The notes beneath the pieces were generated by a model, which had not been told where the DNA came from, did not search any database, and saw only the letters and a list, made by a program, of their open reading frames with translations. A DNA stretch of 20,123 bases from CAYOXD01 sp964407825 (GTDB taxonomy: Bacteria > Desulfobacterota > Desulfobacteria > Desulfobacterales > JAFDDL01). The stretch is taken from positions 1 to 20,123 of the forward strand of contig CAYOXD010000055.1 of the NCBI GenBank assembly GCA_964407825.1, in the 5' to 3' direction. Made by a program: the position numbers and the translations under genes. This document shows, piece by piece, positions 16,163-20,123 of the stretch (position 1 is its first letter; each line of letters begins with the position of its first letter).

Positions 16163-16193
16163 ATTATATTTATATTTCGTCATATATCGATAT
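16163..16193 (-). promoter_or_regulatory. candidate ars promoter and ArsR-like operator
   Basis: On the minus strand a perfect TATAAT (16168-16163) lies about 95 bases upstream of the thioredoxin-like start. Next to it is an imperfect inverted repeat, ATATTTCG (16172-16179) and CGATATTT (16188-16195), 6 of 8 matching, in AT-rich DNA resembling ArsR/SmtB operators. No good -35 box is visible. Confidence 0.35.
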
Positions 16194-16219
16194 TTTAAAC
16201 TCCCAAGAAATTCAGTTCC

Positions 16220-16607
16220 TCAGATGGTTTCGCGCTTTATCTCCGGCAGCCTCTCCCGAAGCCCCGTCGCATCCGCGTCATTGTCCAATCAGTGTCGCAG
16301 ATTTCCTTACAGGATCGCCACATAGGGTTTCCTGGCGCGGTAGGCCAAAGCGGTAATTGGATCGTTCCTGTAAACAGGTTAATAAACCAGCCGCATGCAG
16401 TATCTTGAGGCGCTTGCTGGCGGTGGACCGGGCCAAGCCCAAGGCTACTTGATTCTTGCCCACGCAGAGCACTCGCCGCTGAAGCAGCTTGAGCATCTTA
16501 ATGCGGTTCGGCGGGACGGAAAGGGCCTTCATGAGCTCGATGAAATATTTCAGGATATCCAAGATATCGTCGAAACGGAATATATAGAATGGCAGTGGAC
16601 CTGTCAA
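16220..16607 (-). pseudogene. disrupted arsR-family regulator
   Basis: Remnant of an ArsR-type winged-helix repressor that should control the adjacent module. The first part is open: IELMKALSVPPNRIKMLKLL (N-terminal helices), then NQVALGLARSTASKRLKIL, aligning with the family's 'QxALGLAQSTVSKHLKIL' recognition helix. Around 16340-16360 the homology leaves this frame; the expected C-terminus continues in another frame as KPYVAIL*GNLRH*LDND and then LRERLPEIKRETI, ending at 16220. The two stops replace residues in the usual 'GNLRHWL' region, where the TGA sits in place of Trp. The usual metal-binding 'CVC' reads CVG. No ATG is at the expected start. One frameshift plus two stops makes this clearly a pseudogene unless sequencing error is involved. 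Confidence 0.8.
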
Positions 16608-16841
16608 ATGAAAATGTTCACGGCGATCCTTTCAACCAGAATCAGAAAGGAGGAGGCATTGACGATTTCAGACTGCAACAGGCTTCGCTATCCGTGGCCC
16701 CGAAGACGAACTGGAAAATTTTGTCTGCTCCTTACCCACCGCGAGCGAATGAAATCCCCGAACCCCCTGGGCATCGTTCTTCACCCGTCCGCGGTATCGG
16801 TTTCGCTACAGCGTCTTTTTCGATGATGAGCGGGATCGGGC
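16608..16841. other. gene-poor segment with possible coding debris
   Basis: No intact gene is seen. On the plus strand a strong ribosome-site-like AAAGGAGGAGG (16646-16656) precedes a TTG at 16659, and a short frame ending at 16752 reads TGFAIRGPEDELENFVCSLP and has a protein-like character. The two are not in the same frame, so this may be the end of a decayed small gene. I cannot name a family. Confidence 0.3.
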
Positions 16842-17465
16842 CTATCCATCCGTATTGGGCGATCGCTGGAAGAGGCGGGCCAAGGACTTGTAGACACGTG
16901 AAATCCCTCGGGCGATGCGGGGAATCAGCCAGATGGCGAAGAGGATAAACACCGCCAGGGCCCCCAGAAAGACCCAGGGGTGATGCAGGGCGGCCCACAG
17001 CCCGGCAATGGCCGCCACATCTTCGGTGATGGATGCCGTCCAGTTGGTGAAGGGCTCGGGGGAGGCATTGATCATCACACGGCTGCCGGCCTTTACCGTG
17101 TGGGAAACCGCCGCCATGCCGCCGCCCAGGATCCCGGCGGCGATGGCCCAGGCAGGGCTCACCGGCCCCACCGCGCCTGCCGCCAGAAGGGCGCCTGCGG
17201 GAATCCGGATGAAGGTGTGCAGCGTATCCCAGGCGGTATCCAGACCCGGCACCTTGTCCGTGAAAAATTCGACCCCATACATGACGCAGGCCGCACCGAT
17301 GACGATCGGCTCGGAGAGGACCTGGAGATCGGGCGGCAACTGCATGGCACCCGTGGCACCGCTGATGCCGAGAACGGCAATGGTCGCATAGAGGTTCAGG
17401 CCGCTGGCCCACGAGGCCCCCATGAGCAGCGCCAGGGTGCTCACGATATGCTGGTAGGATTCCAT
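16842..17465 (-). CDS. DUF4126 membrane protein
   Basis: A 207-residue integral membrane protein matching DUF4126 (function unknown). It begins with a hydrophobic helix carrying the family-like ASWASGLNLYATIAVLG (18-34), then LPPDLQVLSEPIVIGAACVMYGVEFFTDKVPGLDTAWDTLHTFIRIPAGALLA, in which the 'EFxxDKxPxxDxxWDxxHTxIRxPAGA' pattern is the family's hallmark. Later helices are GILGGGMAAVSHTVKAGSR and WVFLGALAVFILFAIWL; a short basic tail follows. GGAG nine bases upstream supports the start. The PLP-enzyme gene ends 118 bases upstream on the same strand; a functional link is not evident. Confidence 0.88.
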   Translation of the reverse strand: MESYQHIVSTLALLMGASWASGLNLYATIAVLGISGATGAMQLPPDLQVLSEPIVIGAACVMYGVEFFTDKVPGLDTAWDTLHTFIRIPAGALLAAGAVGPVSPAWAIAAGILGGGMAAVSHTVKAGSRVMINASPEPFTNWTASITEDVAAIAGLWAALHHPWVFLGALAVFILFAIWLIPRIARGISRVYKSLARLFQRSPNTDG

Positions 17466-17582
17466 TCCCTGTCTCCCTCCCCGTCAGCCCCTGTCTGGGG
17501 AAATTCGGTAGCGATGTTCAGCGATCAATTCCAAAAAGCGTCTCTCTGAAAACGCGACGCACGGCCCCCATGACTCACGGGC

Positions 17583-18803
17583 TCACCCCAATCCAACAGC
17601 CTTTACCGCACGGGTAATCTGGTTCAGCCGCGATTCGAGGCTTCCCGTGATGCCCACCGACAGGCGAAGCAGCCCGGGGGATAGTCCCATGGCCCGTCTG
17701 CTTTCGGGCGGCATCTCCGATGCGGTGGAGGACCCGGAGCAGGAGATGAGGGTGTCGAAATAGCCCAGGGACACGGCCAGGAGTCCAAATCGCTCCTGGT
17801 TCTGGAGCTCGCCCATGAGCTCCTCGGCCTTCTCCTCGGTCCCGCAGTCGATGGTCAGCATCCCGCCATGGCCGTAACCGTCGTTCATCATGGCCTGAAA
17901 GAGCCCATGCTGGGGATGGCCGGCCAGACCCGGGTAGGTCACCGCCACCCCCAGATCCTGGAGCCGCTCGGCAATGGCCATGGCCCGCCGGCCATGCTCC
18001 CTCATGCGGATGGCCAGATGAGGCAGCCGCTGGATGATGCTGAAGGCCGCCCGTGGGTCCATGGTCGGGCCCAGAAGCATGGCCCTTCCCGTGTGAAGAT
18101 CCAGGAGTTTATCGATGAAGGCCGCGTCGGCGCACACGGCGCCGGCGATGGCATCCGAGGCGCCGTTGATGAACTTGCTCATGGAGTGGATGACCACATC
18201 CGCCCCCAGCCTGGCCGGGGAGAAAATCATGGGCGAAAAGGTGTTGTCCACCACGAGGGGAATCCCCTTCCCCGTGGCCAGCTTCGAGAGGGAGGGAATG
18301 TCGGACACTTTCAAGGTGGGGTTGCCGAGAGCCTCCACATAGATGGCCCGGGTGTTCTCCTTCAGGGCCGCTGCGACGGCGGCGGGGTCCGCCGCATCGA
18401 CGAAGCTCGTGGTGACCCCCATCTGGGGAAACACCTCGCTGAGGAGGGCATAGGTGCCGCCATAGAGGGTATCGGCGGCCAGGAGGTGATCCCCCATCCG
18501 GCACAGTTGGGAAAGCGTACAGAAGATCGCCGACATGCCGCTGGCGGTGCAAAGGCCCGCTTCGGTGCCCTCCATGGCGGCCAGGTACCGGCCGAGGACC
18601 TTCACCGTCGGGTTGAAATGCCGGCCGTAAAGATAGCATCCTCCCCGCTCCGGTCCCTTTATCCCCTTGAAAATCTTTGGCATGGTGGAAGGATCGAGCA
18701 CGGTGAAGGTGGAGGACCGGGAAACGGAGGGGTTCACCCCGCCATGCTCGCCGAACTCCCGGCGGACGTCACACAGGGCCTGTTCAGGGTCGAAAGGGTT
18801 CAT
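17583..18803 (-). CDS. Cys/Met metabolism PLP-dependent enzyme
   Basis: Fold-type I PLP enzyme of the trans-sulfuration family (cystathionine gamma-synthase, O-acetylhomoserine sulfhydrylase or methionine gamma-lyase-like), acting on sulfur amino acids in the cytoplasm. In 406 residues it has YGRHFNPT (59-66, phosphate-binding Tyr and Arg), ASGMSAI (87-93), Tyr114 in DTLYGGTY, Asp186 in VVDNTFS and the PLP Lys210 in SMSKFINGASD. Known methionine gamma-lyases carry a Cys two residues after that Tyr; here it is Gly (YGG), which argues against a classical lyase. ATG 18803 follows AGGA by six bases; a further 21 open codons to 18866 are not family-like. The exact reaction is unresolved. Confidence 0.88.
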   Translation of the reverse strand: MNPFDPEQALCDVRREFGEHGGVNPSVSRSSTFTVLDPSTMPKIFKGIKGPERGGCYLYGRHFNPTVKVLGRYLAAMEGTEAGLCTASGMSAIFCTLSQLCRMGDHLLAADTLYGGTYALLSEVFPQMGVTTSFVDAADPAAVAAALKENTRAIYVEALGNPTLKVSDIPSLSKLATGKGIPLVVDNTFSPMIFSPARLGADVVIHSMSKFINGASDAIAGAVCADAAFIDKLLDLHTGRAMLLGPTMDPRAAFSIIQRLPHLAIRMREHGRRAMAIAERLQDLGVAVTYPGLAGHPQHGLFQAMMNDGYGHGGMLTIDCGTEEKAEELMGELQNQERFGLLAVSLGYFDTLISCSGSSTASEMPPESRRAMGLSPGLLRLSVGITGSLESRLNQITRAVKAVGLG

Positions 18804-18944
18804 AGACTTCCTTGACGGTTCATATGGGAGCGAAAATCGATCCGGACTGACCGCTGTTCGGGCCAACCGGGACCGCCCCCTTGATCATCGAGCGCCCGAG
18901 AGGACCGCCATCATCGATGAACCGATCCTATGGAGCTTGCCCCT

Positions 18945-18998
18945 ATTATAATATGAACGCACCGAAGAAGATACCGAATTGTTGAGGAATCAACAATT
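18945..18998 (-). promoter_or_regulatory. -10 box and 22-base dyad upstream of the PLP-enzyme gene
   Basis: A perfect TATAAT on the minus strand (18950-18945) lies about 140 bases upstream of the PLP-enzyme start. Behind it is a perfect inverted repeat: AATTGTTGA (18977-18985) and TCAACAATT (18990-18998) around GGAA. Its place, where a -35 or activator site would be, suggests an operator; no good -35 box is seen. It could also be a weak terminator after the ABC-F gene. I see no SAM-riboswitch core in the leader. Confidence 0.45.
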
Positions 18999-19040
18999 TT
19001 CAACGAACCGCCTTCAAAGACCCGCGCAAGGCAGCCCCCC

Positions 19041-20123
19041 TCATCGCGTCAGCTGCCGGTACCGCAGGCGCCGGGGCATGTCGGCATCCGCGCCCAGGCG
19101 CCGCTTGCGGTCCGCCGCATAGGTCGACCAGTTTCCCGCGATAAAGACATTCCGGCTTTCCCCTTCAAAGGCCAGGATGTGCGTGGCGATGCGGTCGAGA
19201 AACCAGCGGTCATGGCTGATCACCAGGGCGCACCCGCCGAAATTCTCCAACGCCTCCTCCAGGGCGCGAAGGGTATTGACGTCCAGATCGTTGGTGGGCT
19301 CATCCAGAAGCAGGCAGTTGGCCCCCTCCCGGAGCATCTTGGCCAGATGCACCCGGTTTCGCTCCCCGCCGGAAAGGGCGCCCACCTTCTTTTGCTGGGT
19401 CGCGCCCGAAAAGTTGAACCTGGCCACGTAGGCCCGGGAATTCACCAGCCGGCTGCCCAGCTCGATCTGTTCGCTGCCGCCAGAAATCTCCTCCCAGAGG
19501 CTCTTTTCGGGATCCAGTTTCCGGCCCTGGTCCACGTAGGCCAGCTTGACCGTATCCCCCAACCGCAGACTGCCGCTGTCGGGCATCTGAAGACCGGCAA
19601 TCAGCTGGAAAAGGGTGGTCTTCCCGGCGCCGTTGGGCCCCACCACCCCCACGATACCGCCGGGCGGTACCTGGAAGCTCAGGTTTTCCACCAGGATCCG
19701 GTCCCCGAAGGCCTTGCTGAGATTTTTCGCCTCGATGACCACATCCCCCAGACGCGGTCCCGGTGGGATGAAGAGCTCCAGGTCCTTTTCACGACCCTGG
19801 GAATCCTGGGAAAGAAGCGCCTCATAGGCATTGATCCGTGCCTGGCTCTTGGTATGGCGCCCCTTGGGAGACATACGGATCCACTCCAGCTCCCTGGCCA
19901 GGGTCTTTTGCCGGACGCTGTCGGCCTTGTCCTCCAGGCGCAGCCGCTCCTGTTTCTGCTCCAGCCAGCTGGAATAATTTCCCTTCCAGGGGATTCCCTG
20001 TCCCCGGTCGAGCTCCAGGATCCAACCGGCCACGTTGTCGAGGAAATACCGGTCGTGGGTCACCGCGATCACCGTTCCCGGATAGCTCTGCAGGTGGTGC
20101 TCCAGCCAGGCCACGCTCTCGGC
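19041..20123 (-). CDS. ettA: EttA-type ABC-F translation factor (partial, 5' end off window)
   Basis: C-terminal two-thirds of an energy-dependent translational throttle protein, an ABC-F ATPase that binds the ribosomal E site and gates early elongation according to ATP level. The visible part enters at the end of the first ATPase domain (AESVAWLEHHL, VTHDRYFLDNVAGWILEL), passes the basic linker (MSPKGRHTKSQARINAYEAL), and then holds a full second domain: Walker A GPNGAGKTT, signature LSGGERNRVHLAK, Walker B CLLLDEPTNDLD and the switch VISHDRWFLDRIATHIL. The ending DRKRRLGADAD followed by RYRQLTR is typical of EttA. The reading frame is open to the right edge, so the GTG-like start at 20114 is internal and the true start is outside the window. 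Confidence 0.93.
   Translation of the reverse strand, partial: AESVAWLEHHLQSYPGTVIAVTHDRYFLDNVAGWILELDRGQGIPWKGNYSSWLEQKQERLRLEDKADSVRQKTLARELEWIRMSPKGRHTKSQARINAYEALLSQDSQGREKDLELFIPPGPRLGDVVIEAKNLSKAFGDRILVENLSFQVPPGGIVGVVGPNGAGKTTLFQLIAGLQMPDSGSLRLGDTVKLAYVDQGRKLDPEKSLWEEISGGSEQIELGSRLVNSRAYVARFNFSGATQQKKVGALSGGERNRVHLAKMLREGANCLLLDEPTNDLDVNTLRALEEALENFGGCALVISHDRWFLDRIATHILAFEGESRNVFIAGNWSTYAADRKRRLGADADMPRRLRYRQLTR

Noticed and set aside
16063..16356. Plus-strand open frames across the ars promoter and arsR remnant
   Set aside because: They have no protein-like features and lie opposite a region with clear arsR homology.
18804..18944. SAM riboswitch or leader-peptide attenuator before the PLP enzyme
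   Set aside because: The leader contains short overlapping ATG frames and a repeated GGCGGTCC, but I cannot recognise a SAM-riboswitch core or a Met/Cys-rich leader peptide.

Overview
The window (20,123 bases, coding DNA roughly 60% GC) looks like chromosome from a Gram-negative, probably anaerobic bacterium of the Desulfobacterota (former Deltaproteobacteria). This is inferred from gene content: an acetyl-CoA hydrolase/transferase beside an acyl-CoA thioesterase, an MlaC-like protein paired with an RND/MMPL exporter, a GspE/PilB ATPase coupled to an HDOD protein, and an HD-GYP response regulator. There is no rRNA, recognisable tRNA, CRISPR array or intact mobile element. No taxonomic marker gene is present, so the assignment is only suggestive.

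Layout. 1-2625 (+): the tail of an unknown gene, then a double-hotdog acyl-CoA thioesterase and a CoA-transferase/hydrolase, tightly spaced as an operon. 2626-3165: a 540-base AT-rich gap with two copies of a palindromic 24-base repeat and two strong hairpins, possibly a small RNA locus. 3166-6602 (-): a YihY/BrkB membrane protein, a PrmA-like methyltransferase with an N-terminal helix-turn-helix-like segment, and a REC-HD-GYP response regulator. 6883-10032 (+): mlaC-like and RND exporter genes behind a good sigma-70-type promoter. 10136-12876 (+): a GspE/PilB-type ATPase overlapping an HDOD gene. 12916-13482 (-): a GAF protein. 13773-14621 (+): panC behind its own promoter. 14661-16607 (-): an arsenical-resistance-like cluster of a small CPKC thioredoxin-fold protein, an ArsF-like CxxC lipobox-free exported protein and an ArsG/CcdA-like permease, preceded by an arsR that is broken by a frameshift and two stops. 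16842-18803 (-): a DUF4126 membrane protein and a Cys/Met-metabolism PLP enzyme. 19041 to the right edge (-): the 3' part of an EttA-type ABC-F ATPase.

How the genes fit together. The first operon handles acyl-CoA/free acid exchange. The MlaC-like and RND proteins look like a lipid or hydrophobic-compound trafficking pair across the periplasm. The HD-GYP protein (predicted c-di-GMP hydrolase) and the ATPase with an MshEN-like N-terminus (a family that can bind c-di-GMP) suggest a local second-messenger theme, although they are not in one operon. The ars-like module is the clearest accessory island. Its structural genes are open while its regulator and flanking DNA are decaying, so it may now be expressed without ArsR control. 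I found no unmistakable new system; the best candidates for a second look are the broken-regulator ars module, the AT-rich repeat/hairpin locus at 2.7-3.15 kb, and the methyltransferase fusion.
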